Source: Glycomyces fuscus (GTDB taxonomy: Bacteria; Actinomycetota; Actinomycetes; Streptosporangiales; Streptosporangiaceae). Taken from it: DNA of 64,000 nt. Shown here one piece after another: positions 42,259 to 50,967 of this stretch. The position numbers and the translations under genes are program-made. Each line of letters starts with the position of its first letter. The stretch's first letter is position 1. Where the stretch lies: NCBI GenBank assembly GCA_002529455.1, contig NYMS01000048.1:248001-312000 (forward strand). The letters run 5' to 3'. The notes beneath the pieces were generated by a model, which saw nothing but the letters and a program-made list of their open reading frames with translations, did not search any database and was not told the DNA's origin.

Positions 42259-43919
42259 CGGTCGCCTCCCAGAACCGCCTCGATGTAGGGGCCGCGCGCC
42301 TGGAGCTCGACCGCCGCGTCCGACGAGTACTCGATCAGCGGTCCGGCCAGCACGGTCAGGGCGATGCCGAACGCCACCAGCGCCACCGTGGCGCCGACCA
42401 TGCTCTTCGGCAGGGCGACGGACGTGACGACGGGCGTGGCCGCGGTCGAGGTGTCGCCCAGGCGGGAGGAGGGCCCGACCGCGTCGCCGGGACCGAGGGC
42501 CGCGGTGGAGGGGTCGTCGGTCTCGGTGTCCTCCAGCACGGTGCCGGGCTCGGCCACCATGCCCTCGGACGGCGACCGCCAGAACGCGTAGTTCCACACG
42601 CGGGCGATGACGTACAGGGTCAGCAGGCTGGTGAGCACCGACGTGCCCACCAGGGTGTAGGACAGCGGGGTGCCCGCCTGCACACCGGCCTGGATCAGGC
42701 CGAGCTTGCCGAGGAAGCCCGACAGCGGCGGGATGCCGCCCAGGCTCATCGCCGGGATGAAGAACAGGACCGCGAGGATCGGAGCGATCCGCACCAGGCC
42801 GCCCAGGTGGTCCAGCGACGCCGATCCGCCGCGGCGCTCGATCAGACCCGTGACGAGGAACAGCGTGGTCTGCACCGTGATGTGGTGCGCGATGTAGAAC
42901 ACCGCGCCCGCCATGCCCTGCTCGCTGCCCAGGGCCACGCCGAACACCATGTACCCGATGTGGCTGATCAGCGTGAAGGACAGCAGGCGCTTGATGTCGG
43001 TCTGGGCGACCGCGCCCAGGATGCCCATGATCATGGTCGCCAGCGCCACGACCATCAGCAGGTTGTTGAGCTGCTCCCCGGGGAAGAGCAGGGTCTGCGT
43101 GCGGATGATCGTGTACACGCCCACCTTGGTGAGCAGGCCCGCGAACACCGCGGTGACCGGCGCGGGCGCCGTCGGGTAGGAGTCTGGCAGCCACGCGGCC
43201 AGCGGGAACACCGCCGCCTTGATACCGAAGGCGAACAGCAGCATGACCTGGAGGACCGCCCTCAGGTCGGTGGACAGCTCGGGCAGCCGCTCGCCGAGCT
43301 GGGCCATGTTGACCGTGCCGGTCGCGCCGAAGACCAGCGCGATGGCGATGAGGAACAGCACCGACGACACCAGGGACACCACGACGTAGATGGCGCCCGC
43401 CCGCATCCGGGCCTGTGTGCCGCCCAGGGTCAGCAGTACGTAGCTGGCGGTCAGCAGGATCTCGAACCCGACGTACAGGTTGAACAGGTCCCCGGCCAGG
43501 AAGGCGTTGGAGACGCCCGCCACCAGGATCAGGTAGGTCGGCTGGTACACCGACAGCGGCGCCACCTCGGCCTTGCCCGCCATGCCCTGGCCGATGGAGT
43601 ACACCAGCACGGCCAGCGTGATCGCCGCCGACACCGTGACCATCAGCGCGGAGAGGCGGTCGGCGACCAGCGTGATGCCGATCGGCGCCTCCCAGCCGCC
43701 CACCTGCACGACCTGGGGGCCGTAGGCGTGGGAGCCCAGCATCAGCACGAGGCCGATGACCAGGACCAGGGTCAGCGAGATGACGCTGAGCGCCTGCTGG
43801 AGACGGGGCCAGCGGATGCCGAGCGCCAGCTTCACCCCGGCCGCGAACAACGGGAGCACCACCGGCAGCGGGATGAAGTAGTGCAGCAGACCGACGACGT
43901 AGTCCGTCCCCATGGTCAC
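42255..43919 (-). CDS. mnhD: Mrp/Mnh antiporter subunit D
   Basis: 554 aa from GTG 43919 (GTGA overlap with mnhC; ATG 43913 possible). It is a NuoM/NuoN-like proton-pumping subunit with about 14 helices. Conserved charged helices are visible at VGFEILLTASYVLLTLGGTQ (Glu) and in FGIKAAVFPLAAWLPDSYPT (Lys). A loop of about 60 residues rich in Asp, Glu and Thr near position 460 (GTVLEDTETDDPSTAALGPG) is an insertion relative to standard MnhD. Confidence 0.94.
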   Translation of the reverse strand: MTMGTDYVVGLLHYFIPLPVVLPLFAAGVKLALGIRWPRLQQALSVISLTLVLVIGLVLMLGSHAYGPQVVQVGGWEAPIGITLVADRLSALMVTVSAAITLAVLVYSIGQGMAGKAEVAPLSVYQPTYLILVAGVSNAFLAGDLFNLYVGFEILLTASYVLLTLGGTQARMRAGAIYVVVSLVSSVLFLIAIALVFGATGTVNMAQLGERLPELSTDLRAVLQVMLLFAFGIKAAVFPLAAWLPDSYPTAPAPVTAVFAGLLTKVGVYTIIRTQTLLFPGEQLNNLLMVVALATMIMGILGAVAQTDIKRLLSFTLISHIGYMVFGVALGSEQGMAGAVFYIAHHITVQTTLFLVTGLIERRGGSASLDHLGGLVRIAPILAVLFFIPAMSLGGIPPLSGFLGKLGLIQAGVQAGTPLSYTLVGTSVLTSLLTLYVIARVWNYAFWRSPSEGMVAEPGTVLEDTETDDPSTAALGPGDAVGPSSRLGDTSTAATPVVTSVALPKSMVGATVALVAFGIALTVLAGPLIEYSSDAAVELQARGPYIEAVLGGDR

Positions 43920-44746
43920 TCGCTCCCTTGCAGGTCGCTGTCCTCGGCGCGGGCCAGGCGCTCACGTTCGGCCCGCATGGTCTGGCGCGCCTGGCGGCGC
44001 TGCGAGCGGATGCGGCGGCGCAGCTCGCGCCACAGCTCGCGCTCGGCGGCGCGGTCGGCCCGCCTGTGCTCGCGCAGCCGCCTGCGCCCCTGGCGGATGC
44101 GCCCGCGCAGCTCCTGGATCTGGGCGGTCATGGACTCCGCGCGGTCGCTCAGGCGGCGCATGGTCTCCTGGGACAGCTCGTCGGGAGCGCCGTCCTCCGC
44201 GTCCAGCTCGTAGCGTGCCAGCTCGGCCCGCGCCCGCGCGATCTCCGCCTTGATGCGGGCCTGCTCGGCCAGCTCGCGGGCGTCGGCGGTGGCGATGGTC
44301 GCCTGGAGCTCGGCCCGCTGGCGGCGGATGTCGGCCTGGAGCCTGCGGCGCTCCTTGCGGAAGCGCTGGCGCACGGCCCGGCGGCCCTCGCCCTGGACGA
44401 TGCGCAGGTCCTCCGCGTCGTCCTGGACCTCGTCGTTGCCCTCCAGCTGCCAGTTCCGGTAGGCCATGGCCAGCAGGAACGCCGTGATGCCGAGGGTGAT
44501 GACGATCGCCGTCAGGATCATCGCCTGCGGTAGCGGGTCGGTCATGCCCTCGGGATCCGTGAGCCACAGGATCGGCGGACCGCCGGCCTCCCCCGCCATG
44601 GACAGGATCATCAGGTTGACCCCGTTGCTCATGACGATGAAGCCGAGCAGCACGCGGGTGAGGCTGCGCTCCAGCAGGAGCACGACGCCCACCGCGACGA
44701 GGACGCCGACGAGGACGACGAGGAGCAGGCTGGGGGTCTCGTTCAC
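43916..44746 (-). CDS. mnhC: Mrp/Mnh antiporter subunit C with long charged C-terminal extension
   Basis: 276 aa from GTG 44746, overlapping mnhA by a GTGA. Residues 1-100 are a standard NuoK-like MnhC (RVLLGFIVMSNGVNLMILSM, LPQAMILTAIVITLGITAFL). MnhC proteins usually stop at about 110-125 residues. Here about 155 more follow, very rich in Arg, Glu, Gln and Ala (RKERRRLQADIRRQRAELQA, then SDRAESMTAQIQELRGRIRQ). That is a probable long cytosolic coiled coil or single helix. The reading frame is continuous and overlaps mnhD correctly, so the extension is genuine. Confidence 0.92.
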   Translation of the reverse strand: MNETPSLLLVVLVGVLVAVGVVLLLERSLTRVLLGFIVMSNGVNLMILSMAGEAGGPPILWLTDPEGMTDPLPQAMILTAIVITLGITAFLLAMAYRNWQLEGNDEVQDDAEDLRIVQGEGRRAVRQRFRKERRRLQADIRRQRAELQATIATADARELAEQARIKAEIARARAELARYELDAEDGAPDELSQETMRRLSDRAESMTAQIQELRGRIRQGRRRLREHRRADRAAERELWRELRRRIRSQRRQARQTMRAERERLARAEDSDLQGSE

Positions 44747-47703
44747 GAGATGACCTCCTCGGGACGCTCGGAGGCTCCGGACCGGGCCTCGGCCTCCGCG
44801 TGCGCGGTGTCCCGTTCGATCTGTTCGTCGATACGGGCGCCGAGACTGCGCAGGATGTCCAGGATCAGCCCGATCACCAGCAGGTACACGCCGAAGTCGA
44901 AGAGCAGGGACACCGTGACGTGGGCCTCGCCCAGGATCCAGAAGTCGATGTAGGCGTGGCCGCCCGCCAGGACGTCGGTGCCGAAGACCGCCCCGCCCAG
45001 CGCGGTGCCGGTGGCCACGGCCAGGCCCGTACCGATGAGCGCGCCCGGCTGCACCCACGCGGTGGCGTACAGCTCGAACCTGCCCCCGGCCAGGTAGCGG
45101 ACGATGAACGCCAGGCCCGCGACGATGCCGCCCGCGAAGCCGCCGCCGATCGCGGTGTGGCCGGTCAGCAGCAGGTACACCGAGATCACCATGATCACCG
45201 GGAACAGGAACCGCGAGACGACCTCGAAGATGACCGACCGGCGCTCGGTGGGCAGGGCGTCGGCGCCCGGCAGCCAGGTGTGCCGCCACCGGGGTTCGAT
45301 GTGCATCCCGCGCGGGGCGAACCGCAGGCCGCCGAGGTCGAGGCCGCGCTGGCCGTCCCCGGGCGGGGGCGGCTCGGTGACCGACAGGGCCATCACGCCG
45401 CCCGGCGTCTTGCGGGGCTGGGCGCGGCGGCGCACGAACATCAGGCTGGCCACGCCCGCCGCCGCGGCGGCGAGCACCGAGATCTCGCCCATGGTGTCCC
45501 AGGCGCGGACGTCCACCAGCAGGACCGAGATGATGTTGTAGCCGCCCGCCTCCTCGGCCGCGGCCGGGTAGCCCTCCGCGACGGAGGGCTCCTGGCGGCC
45601 CGCCAGGGCGAACCAGGTCATCGCGGCGACCAGGACGCCGGTGGCCGTGCCCAGGGCCAGGTTCCACACCCGGCGTCCGCGCAGCGCGGGCGCCGAGAAG
45701 CGGGAGGGGAAGCGGCGCAGTACCAGGACGAAGACCACCAGGCTGACGGTCTCCACGAGGAACTGGGTGAGCGCGATGTCGGGCGCGCCCATCACGTAGA
45801 AGAGGGTGGCGACGCCGTAGCCGCTGGTGCCGACGAGGATCACCGCGAACAGGCGGCGCCGCACGAACAGCGTCAGCAGCGCGGTGACGGCGATGATCAC
45901 GGCCGGGATGACCTGCACCGGGCTGTCCCACAGCCGCACCTCGGGGTGGTCCCCCTCCCAGATCCGGCCGCTGACCATCCACCACCCGGCGACGATGACC
46001 AGGGCGATCAGGATGGTGCCGAGGTAGATCGGCAGAGAACCGCGCTGGGTGCCGCCGGTGACCTGCAGGGCCAGGTTCTCCAGCGCGGCGAGCATCCGGC
46101 GGTAGACCCGGTCGGCGTCGGGCAGCGCGGTCCGGGTTCCCGCCCACACGACCTCGTGGCGGAAGCGGAACAGCACCAGGCCGCCCGCGACGCACACCGC
46201 CGACAGCAGCAGGGGCAGCCCCGGGCCGTGCCACAGGGCCAGGTGCTTGGCGTAGTCGCCCTCGGCGACGGGGACGGTGTCGGCGTACACGGCGAGGAAG
46301 GGGTCCACGAGGGTGGAGAGCAGGCCGCCGAGGAGGCCGAGTCCGGCCAGGATCGCGGCGGGGGCCTGGAAGAGCGGGCCGGGGGCGTGGACCGGGGTGG
46401 GAGGGGTGTTCTCCTGGTTCCGGAAGGCGCCCCACAGGAAGCGCAGGCTGTAGGCGACGGTGAAGGTGGAGCCGATCACGATGCCCGCCAGCACGGCGAT
46501 GTCGACGCCGCCGCCGTGCTCGAAGGCGCCGAAGGCCAGCTCCTTGCCGGCGAACCCGAGGGTGGGCGGCAGGCCCGCCATGGAGGCCAGCGCCACGACC
46601 GTGGTCCAGAAGGTCACGGGCATGGACGAGCGCAGACCGGAGAGTTCGCGCAGGTCGCGGGTGCCGGTGCCGTGGTCGATGACGCCGACCACGAGGAACA
46701 GCGGCGCCTTGAACAGCGAGTGCGCGATGAGCATGGAGATCCCGGCCAGGGCGCCGGCCTGGGTCCCGGCGCCCAGCAGGGTGATGAGGAAGCCCAGCTG
46801 GCTGATGGTGCCGTAGGCCAGGACCAGCTTGAGGTCGTACTGGCGCAGCGCCTTCCAGCCGGCGAGGACCATGGTGAGCGTGCCGAAGAACAGCGCCGTG
46901 TACTTCCACACGGCGACGTCGTGGAAGGCGGGGGTGAGCCGGGCCACCAGGTAGACGCCCGCCTTGACCATCGCCGCGGCGTGCAGGTAGCCGGAGACCG
47001 GGGTGGGCGCGCGCATGGCGGCGGGGAGCCACAGGCTGAACGGCAGCAGGGCCGACTTGGACAGCGCGCCGACCATGACGAGGACGAGCGCGACGTTGAC
47101 CAGGGTGCCGCTCGGGGGCGAGGCGACGATCTCGGAGATCACGTAGGTCCCGGCGGCCTCGCCGAGCACGATCATGCCGACGAGCATCGTCAGCCCGCCG
47201 AAGGTGGTGACGGTCAGGGCCGTCATCGCCGCCCGGCGGCTCTCCTTGAGCTCCGTGCTGTGCCCGATGAGCAGGTAGGAGAAGACCGTGGTCAGCTCCC
47301 AGTAGACGAAGAGCTGGATGAGGTCGTCGGCCAGGACCAGGCCCAGCATGGCCCCGGCGAAGGCGACGAAAACCCCGGCGAAGCGCGCGAGGCCCGGCTC
47401 GGAGTCGTCGAAGTAGCGGGCGCAGTAGACCAGGATCAGCGCGCCCACGCCCGCGGCGATGAGCGTCATGACCAGGCCCAGGGCGTCCATGTACAGGCCG
47501 AGCCGGAGGGCGAACTCGGGCGCCCAGGGGACCGAGGTGGAGAGGGTCTCGCCGCGCATGACGGCGGGCAGCTGGAAGAGGGCCCAGACGGTGGACGCAC
47601 CGGGGACGACGGCGAGCGCGAGGAAGGCGTTACGGCCCCACTGGCGCACCAGTAACGGCGCGACCGCGGCTGCGATGAAATGCGCGACCAGCACTGTTGT
47701 CAA
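44743..47703 (-). CDS. mnhA: Mrp/Mnh antiporter subunit A fused with B
   Basis: 986 aa from TTG 47703, which has GGAGGGG at ideal spacing; GTG 47694 is an alternative. The N-terminal 500 residues are NuoL-like (FVYWELTTVFSYLLIGHSTE; LPAAMRAPTPVSGYLHAAAM). An MnhA-specific C-terminal part follows, then an MnhB module from about 820 (VVSRFLFPVIMVISVYLLLT; FAGGIVAGLAFIVRYLAGG). No separate mnhB exists, so this is the MnhAB fusion form. The complex exchanges cytosolic Na+ for protons and supports salt and alkaline tolerance. First gene of the operon; a MarR gene diverges from it. Confidence 0.94.
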   Translation of the reverse strand: MTTVLVAHFIAAAVAPLLVRQWGRNAFLALAVVPGASTVWALFQLPAVMRGETLSTSVPWAPEFALRLGLYMDALGLVMTLIAAGVGALILVYCARYFDDSEPGLARFAGVFVAFAGAMLGLVLADDLIQLFVYWELTTVFSYLLIGHSTELKESRRAAMTALTVTTFGGLTMLVGMIVLGEAAGTYVISEIVASPPSGTLVNVALVLVMVGALSKSALLPFSLWLPAAMRAPTPVSGYLHAAAMVKAGVYLVARLTPAFHDVAVWKYTALFFGTLTMVLAGWKALRQYDLKLVLAYGTISQLGFLITLLGAGTQAGALAGISMLIAHSLFKAPLFLVVGVIDHGTGTRDLRELSGLRSSMPVTFWTTVVALASMAGLPPTLGFAGKELAFGAFEHGGGVDIAVLAGIVIGSTFTVAYSLRFLWGAFRNQENTPPTPVHAPGPLFQAPAAILAGLGLLGGLLSTLVDPFLAVYADTVPVAEGDYAKHLALWHGPGLPLLLSAVCVAGGLVLFRFRHEVVWAGTRTALPDADRVYRRMLAALENLALQVTGGTQRGSLPIYLGTILIALVIVAGWWMVSGRIWEGDHPEVRLWDSPVQVIPAVIIAVTALLTLFVRRRLFAVILVGTSGYGVATLFYVMGAPDIALTQFLVETVSLVVFVLVLRRFPSRFSAPALRGRRVWNLALGTATGVLVAAMTWFALAGRQEPSVAEGYPAAAEEAGGYNIISVLLVDVRAWDTMGEISVLAAAAAGVASLMFVRRRAQPRKTPGGVMALSVTEPPPPGDGQRGLDLGGLRFAPRGMHIEPRWRHTWLPGADALPTERRSVIFEVVSRFLFPVIMVISVYLLLTGHTAIGGGFAGGIVAGLAFIVRYLAGGRFELYATAWVQPGALIGTGLAVATGTALGGAVFGTDVLAGGHAYIDFWILGEAHVTVSLLFDFGVYLLVIGLILDILRSLGARIDEQIERDTAHAEAEARSGASERPEEVIS

Positions 47704-47853
47704 TGCGCCCCTCCCGGACCTGCCCGGGCCCGCCCTGGTGGCGGGCGGACGTCCACTGCCCCCGGTAGCGGACCGCGCTGCCCACAACCGGGTCGGTGGA
47801 CGGGGGTGTCGCTACGGTTCGAGGGGCAGGGATGTGTGTGAATTTGCGTGCTT

Positions 47854-47870
47854 TAGCTATTTAATAGCTA
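47854..47870. promoter_or_regulatory. MarR-type operator between mnh operon and marR
   Basis: TAGCTATT-T-AATAGCTA, perfect 8-bp arms with a one-base centre, in the AT-rich middle of the 239-bp divergent region. It has the size and symmetry of MarR-family operators and could control both directions. Confidence 0.6.
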
Positions 47871-47942
47871 GACTACACAAACGTCAAACCACCGCGCGGG
47901 TCGTGGACCCGCGGTGCCCGCCCAGCATGCGAGGACCGTTTC

Positions 47943-48419
47943 GTGCCCGACGAGACCCACGAACCCCGTGCCGAGCAGCACGGTTCCGAGCTCGAGGAGT
48001 TCCAGCGCGCCTGGACCGAACTCATCAACGCGGCGATCCACGCCCGCTCGCGCAGCGGACACGGCCACCGGGGTGCCGAAGATCTCACCCTCACGCAGGC
48101 GCTCCTGATGGAGGCGGTGCGCGGCATGGACAACCCCAGCGTCGGCGCCGTCGCGCACGTCGTCGGCGTCTCCTCCCCCTCCGCCACCCGCATGATCCAA
48201 CAGCTGGAGCGCAAGGGCATGATGGCGCGCCGCCGCTCCGAACGTGACGAGCGCAGCACCGTGGTGGCCATCACCGAGGAGGGCGAGCGGGTGCTGGCGA
48301 TCCGCCGCAAGGACATGGAGCGCAAGCAGCGCCAGGTGTTCGACGCCATAAGGCCGTCGCTGCGGCCGATGGTGCTCACCCTCCTGCGCGACCTGCGCGA
48401 GGCGCTCGACGACACCTGA
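47943..48419 (+). CDS. MarR-family transcriptional regulator
   Basis: 158 aa from GTG 47943, preceded by GCGAGG. Winged helix: LTLTQALLMEAVRGMDNPSV, VGVSSPSATRMIQQLERKGM, then the wing RRRSERDERSTVVAITEEGE. Helices at both ends form the dimer. It diverges from the antiporter operon, with a perfect palindrome in between, so it may repress itself and mnh. A ligand cannot be inferred. Confidence 0.9.
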   Translation: MPDETHEPRAEQHGSELEEFQRAWTELINAAIHARSRSGHGHRGAEDLTLTQALLMEAVRGMDNPSVGAVAHVVGVSSPSATRMIQQLERKGMMARRRSERDERSTVVAITEEGERVLAIRRKDMERKQRQVFDAIRPSLRPMVLTLLRDLREALDDT

Positions 48420-48432
48420 GCCCTCCCGGGCC

Positions 48433-48462
48433 TCTGCCGTCGGCAGATCTGCCCCGGGCCGA
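48433..48462. promoter_or_regulatory. Tandem PopR-type boxes upstream of clpP genes
   Basis: TCTGCC-GTC-GGCAGA (48433-48447) is followed directly by TCTGCC-CCG-GGCCGA (48448-48462, one mismatch). As I recall, PopR of Streptomyces lividans activates clpP3-clpP4 through TCTGCC-N3-GGCAGA palindromes. The pair lies 91-120 bp before the first clpP start. Confidence 0.7.
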
Positions 48463-48552
48463 AACAGTGGAAGTGGCACGCTCCGCCGCCGCAGGCTGGG
48501 ACCACCGGCCCGCGGGCGACCGTCCCGGGAGGGGCCGGGAAGGGAGAGTGCC

Positions 48553-49212
48553 ATGCCGATCCATGTCGCCGCCTCGGACGAGACCTCCGGCGGCGCCTTC
48601 GACGACCAGCTGGCCACGCGCCTGCTGCGCAGCCGCATCGTGCTGCTGGGCACGCAGGTCGACGAGACCAGCGCCAACCGCGTGTGCTCACAGATCCTGC
48701 TGCTCGCCGACGAGGACCCGCGCAGGGACATCACGCTGGCCGTCAACAGCCCCGGCGGTTCGGTGTCGGCCGGGCTGGCCATCTACGACGTGATGAACTT
48801 CGTGCCCAACGACGTGTCCACCCTGGTCATGGGGTTCGCCGCCAGCATGGGCCAGTTCCTGGCCTGCGTCGGCACACGGGGCAAGCGCTACAGCCTGCCG
48901 CACGCGCGGATCATGATGCACCAGCCCTCCGGCGGGCTCGCCGGGACGGCCGCCGACATCGCCATCCAGGCCGAGAACCTCGCGCACACCAAGCAGACCA
49001 TGGTGCGGCTGATCGCGCAGCACACCGGCCAGACCGAGGAGACCATCAGCCGGGACCAGCACCGCGACGCCTGGTTCACGGCACAGGAGGCCCAGGAGTA
49101 CGGGTTCGTCGACCACGTGGTCGCGTCCGTCTCGGAGATGAACGGCGGCGGTATCCGCCTGGGCGCCGGCGCGCCCGGGTTCGCCACGTACGCGGGGGGA
49201 GACAACCGGTGA
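48553..49212 (+). CDS. clpP: ATP-dependent Clp protease proteolytic subunit (first of pair)
   Basis: 219 aa from ATG 48553 with GGGAAGGGAG upstream. The catalytic triad is in place: Ser in GFAASMGQFL, His in RIMMHQPSGG and Asp in SRDQHRDAWF. The oxyanion strand NSPGGSVSAGLAIYD is typical. No long propeptide. With the overlapping second gene it should form a mixed ClpP tetradecamer that partners a ClpX or ClpC ATPase. The arrangement and regulator match the conditional clpP3-clpP4 operon of Streptomyces rather than the essential clpP1P2. Confidence 0.94.
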   Translation: MPIHVAASDETSGGAFDDQLATRLLRSRIVLLGTQVDETSANRVCSQILLLADEDPRRDITLAVNSPGGSVSAGLAIYDVMNFVPNDVSTLVMGFAASMGQFLACVGTRGKRYSLPHARIMMHQPSGGLAGTAADIAIQAENLAHTKQTMVRLIAQHTGQTEETISRDQHRDAWFTAQEAQEYGFVDHVVASVSEMNGGGIRLGAGAPGFATYAGGDNR

Positions 49213-49832
49213 GCGGTCGTTACACGGTGCCGATGGTGGTGGAGCGCACGCCCCACGGCGAGAGGTCCTTCGACGTGTTCAGCCGACTGCTGTCGGAGCG
49301 GATCATCTTCCTGGGCACGCCCATCGACGACGACGTCGCCAACGTGGTGATGGCGCAGATGCTCCACCTCGACTACGAGTCGAGCGAGACCGACATCCAG
49401 CTCTACATCAACTCGCCGGGCGGCTCGAACACCGCGCTGACCGCCATCTACGACACCATGCGGTTCGTGCGCGCGGACGTGGCCACGGTGTGCATGGGCC
49501 AGGCGGCCTCCGCCGCGGCGGTGCTGCTGGCGGCGGGCACGGCGGGCAAGCGCACGGCCCTGGAGCACGCACGGGTGCTGCTGCACCAGCCCTCCGGGGA
49601 GGGGCAGGGCGTGGCCGCCGACCTGGAGATCCAGGCCGAGGAGATCCTGCGGGTCCGCTCACAGGTGGAGGAGATCCTGGCCCGGCACACCGGGCAGACG
49701 CAGGAGCGCCTGCGTGCCGACACCGACCGGGACAAGATCTTCACCGCCCAGCAGGCGAAGGAGTACGGCCTGGTGGACGGGATCATCACCACCCGCCAGG
49801 CGCACCCGGCGGCAGGGAGGGCCGCCGCGTAG
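49209..49832 (+). CDS. clpP: ATP-dependent Clp protease proteolytic subunit (second of pair)
   Basis: 207 aa from GTG 49209, overlapping the first clpP stop (GTGA). Triad: Ser in MGQAASAAAVLL, His in RVLLHQPSGEG, Asp in RADTDRDKIF. The N-terminus RYTVPMVVERTPHGERSFDV resembles Streptomyces ClpP3. Expression would be coupled to the first subunit. Repeat copy B starts four bases after the stop. Confidence 0.94.
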   Translation: MSGRYTVPMVVERTPHGERSFDVFSRLLSERIIFLGTPIDDDVANVVMAQMLHLDYESSETDIQLYINSPGGSNTALTAIYDTMRFVRADVATVCMGQAASAAAVLLAAGTAGKRTALEHARVLLHQPSGEGQGVAADLEIQAEEILRVRSQVEEILARHTGQTQERLRADTDRDKIFTAQQAKEYGLVDGIITTRQAHPAAGRAAA

Positions 49833-49835
49833 GTG

Positions 49836-49963
49836 GTGTTCCTCGGGGCCTTGGCTTCGCTTCGGCCCGTGTTCGGGCGCCCAAAGGGCGGGAACCTTCG
49901 TGCGATGGCTCGTTCCTCGCGATCGCACGTGCGGTACCTCCAGAACCCCGCGGGCGCCCGAAC
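49836..49963 (+). repeat. Interspersed repeat, copy B
   Basis: About 128 bp, four bases after the clpP stop, in the same orientation relative to its upstream gene as copy A (17631-17769). Shared blocks are listed under copy A. A partial second start (CTTGGGGCCTTGGCT at about 49971) follows, as if the repeat head were duplicated. Confidence 0.75.
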
Positions 49964-50000
49964 GGTACCTCCTTGGGGCCTTGGCTCCGCCCCGCCGCCC

Positions 50001-50384
50001 TCAGGCGGCCAGCGACAGGACCCCGGCCCGGTGGGCGGGCGCGGCGGCGGGCCGGTAGTCGCCCAGGCCGGTGCCTGTCCGGGTCAGACGGGCTGTCACG
50101 GTCCGCTCGTACAGCTCGCCCAGTACGTCGGACAGGCTCAGCCCCAGGGAGCGGTAGACCGCGGCGAGCACCTCGGAGGAGGCCTCCTTGCGCCCGCGCT
50201 CGATCTCGGACAGGTAGGGCAGCGAGACCTGGGCGTCCTCGGCCACGTCACGCAGCGTGCGGCCCTGCCCGGTCCGGGTGCGCCGCAGCAGGTCGCCGAT
50301 GAGGTCGCGCATGAGGGGGTCCTCCGGCTCCTCGGCGCGCCTGCCCGCGCGGGCCTCGTCCAGGGAACGCAGGACGTCGGTCAT
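50001..50384 (-). CDS. PopR/ClgR-type XRE regulator of clp genes
   Basis: 127 aa from ATG 50384. The XRE HTH (about 28-85) reads LLRRTRTGQGRTLRDVAEDA, QVSLPYLSEIERGRKEASSE, very close to the ClgR/PopR group that activates clp genes in actinobacteria. The protein ends ...LSLAA. C-terminal alanines are reported to make ClgR and PopR substrates of Clp proteolysis, giving feedback. It is convergent with the clpP pair, whose promoter carries two PopR-type boxes, so it is the likely activator. Confidence 0.85.
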   Translation of the reverse strand: MTDVLRSLDEARAGRRAEEPEDPLMRDLIGDLLRRTRTGQGRTLRDVAEDAQVSLPYLSEIERGRKEASSEVLAAVYRSLGLSLSDVLGELYERTVTARLTRTGTGLGDYRPAAAPAHRAGVLSLAA

Positions 50385-50401
50385 CGGGCCTCCACGGTGT
50401 C

Positions 50402-50821
50402 GTGCACGACGGTCTTCCCTCCGAGCCTACGCCGGGAGCCGCCGCGCGGGGGAGCCGTCCACAGGCGTTCTGCGAGGGGCAGAACCGTCCGGGGGGCGCG
50501 TGCGCCGCATCCGCTGTCGGCGCTCCGCCCCCGCGCCGCGGGGCCGCGCTGATCCGCCGGCCCGGCGGTCACCGGGTGCTCTGGACGACCCTGCTGGTGG
50601 TCGCCGCCCTCACCCCGTCGGTCGCCGTCCTGACCGCGCTCACGGCCGACCCCGCGCTCGGCGTGATCGCCGTGGGGGCGCTCGTCACGCCGCTGGCCGA
50701 GGGCGCGGGGCTCCCCTCCGCCGCTGACGTCGAGGTGTGCTCCGGTCCGGCCAGCGGGCTGCGGGGGTACGTCGGCTTCTCCCGACGACACACGGAGGGG
50801 AGTCGCCCTCGGCGCGCGTAA
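50402..50821 (+). CDS. Doubtful hypothetical ORF with a hydrophobic segment
   Basis: 139 aa as an open frame. Only the second half looks protein-like: HRVLWTTLLVVAALTPSVAV and LGVIAVGALVTPLAEGAGLP could be two membrane helices. A GTG at 50576 would give 81 residues. No clear ribosome site, no recognised family, and the N-terminal half is low-complexity. It may be a decayed membrane-protein gene. Confidence 0.25.
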   Translation: MHDGLPSEPTPGAAARGSRPQAFCEGQNRPGGACAASAVGAPPPRRGAALIRRPGGHRVLWTTLLVVAALTPSVAVLTALTADPALGVIAVGALVTPLAEGAGLPSAADVEVCSGPASGLRGYVGFSRRHTEGSRPRRA

Positions 50822-50833
50822 GGCGACCGAACG

Positions 50834-50849
50834 TGCACATGCATGTGCA
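50834..50849. promoter_or_regulatory. Perfect 16-bp palindrome upstream of GlsB/YeaQ gene
   Basis: TGCACATGCATGTGCA, perfectly symmetrical, 119 bp before the start of the stress-type membrane protein gene. GGGTAA follows 4 bp later and could be part of a sigma-B-like -10, but the -35 is not clear. Confidence 0.4.
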
Positions 50850-50967
50850 GGGTGGGTAACGGCATGTCCCGCAACGGGCCAAGAATTGGTCCTGGGCGCG
50901 TGTTCCGCGTGTTTTCGCCGTCACCGAGCGGGCAGGGGGTGAAGGCGTCAACATCCGGGAGGAACAC

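Noticed and set aside
48553..49832. Reading the clpP pair as the essential clpP1-clpP2 operon
   Set aside because: No clpX follows, and the PopR-type boxes and regulator fit the conditional clpP3-clpP4 type better.
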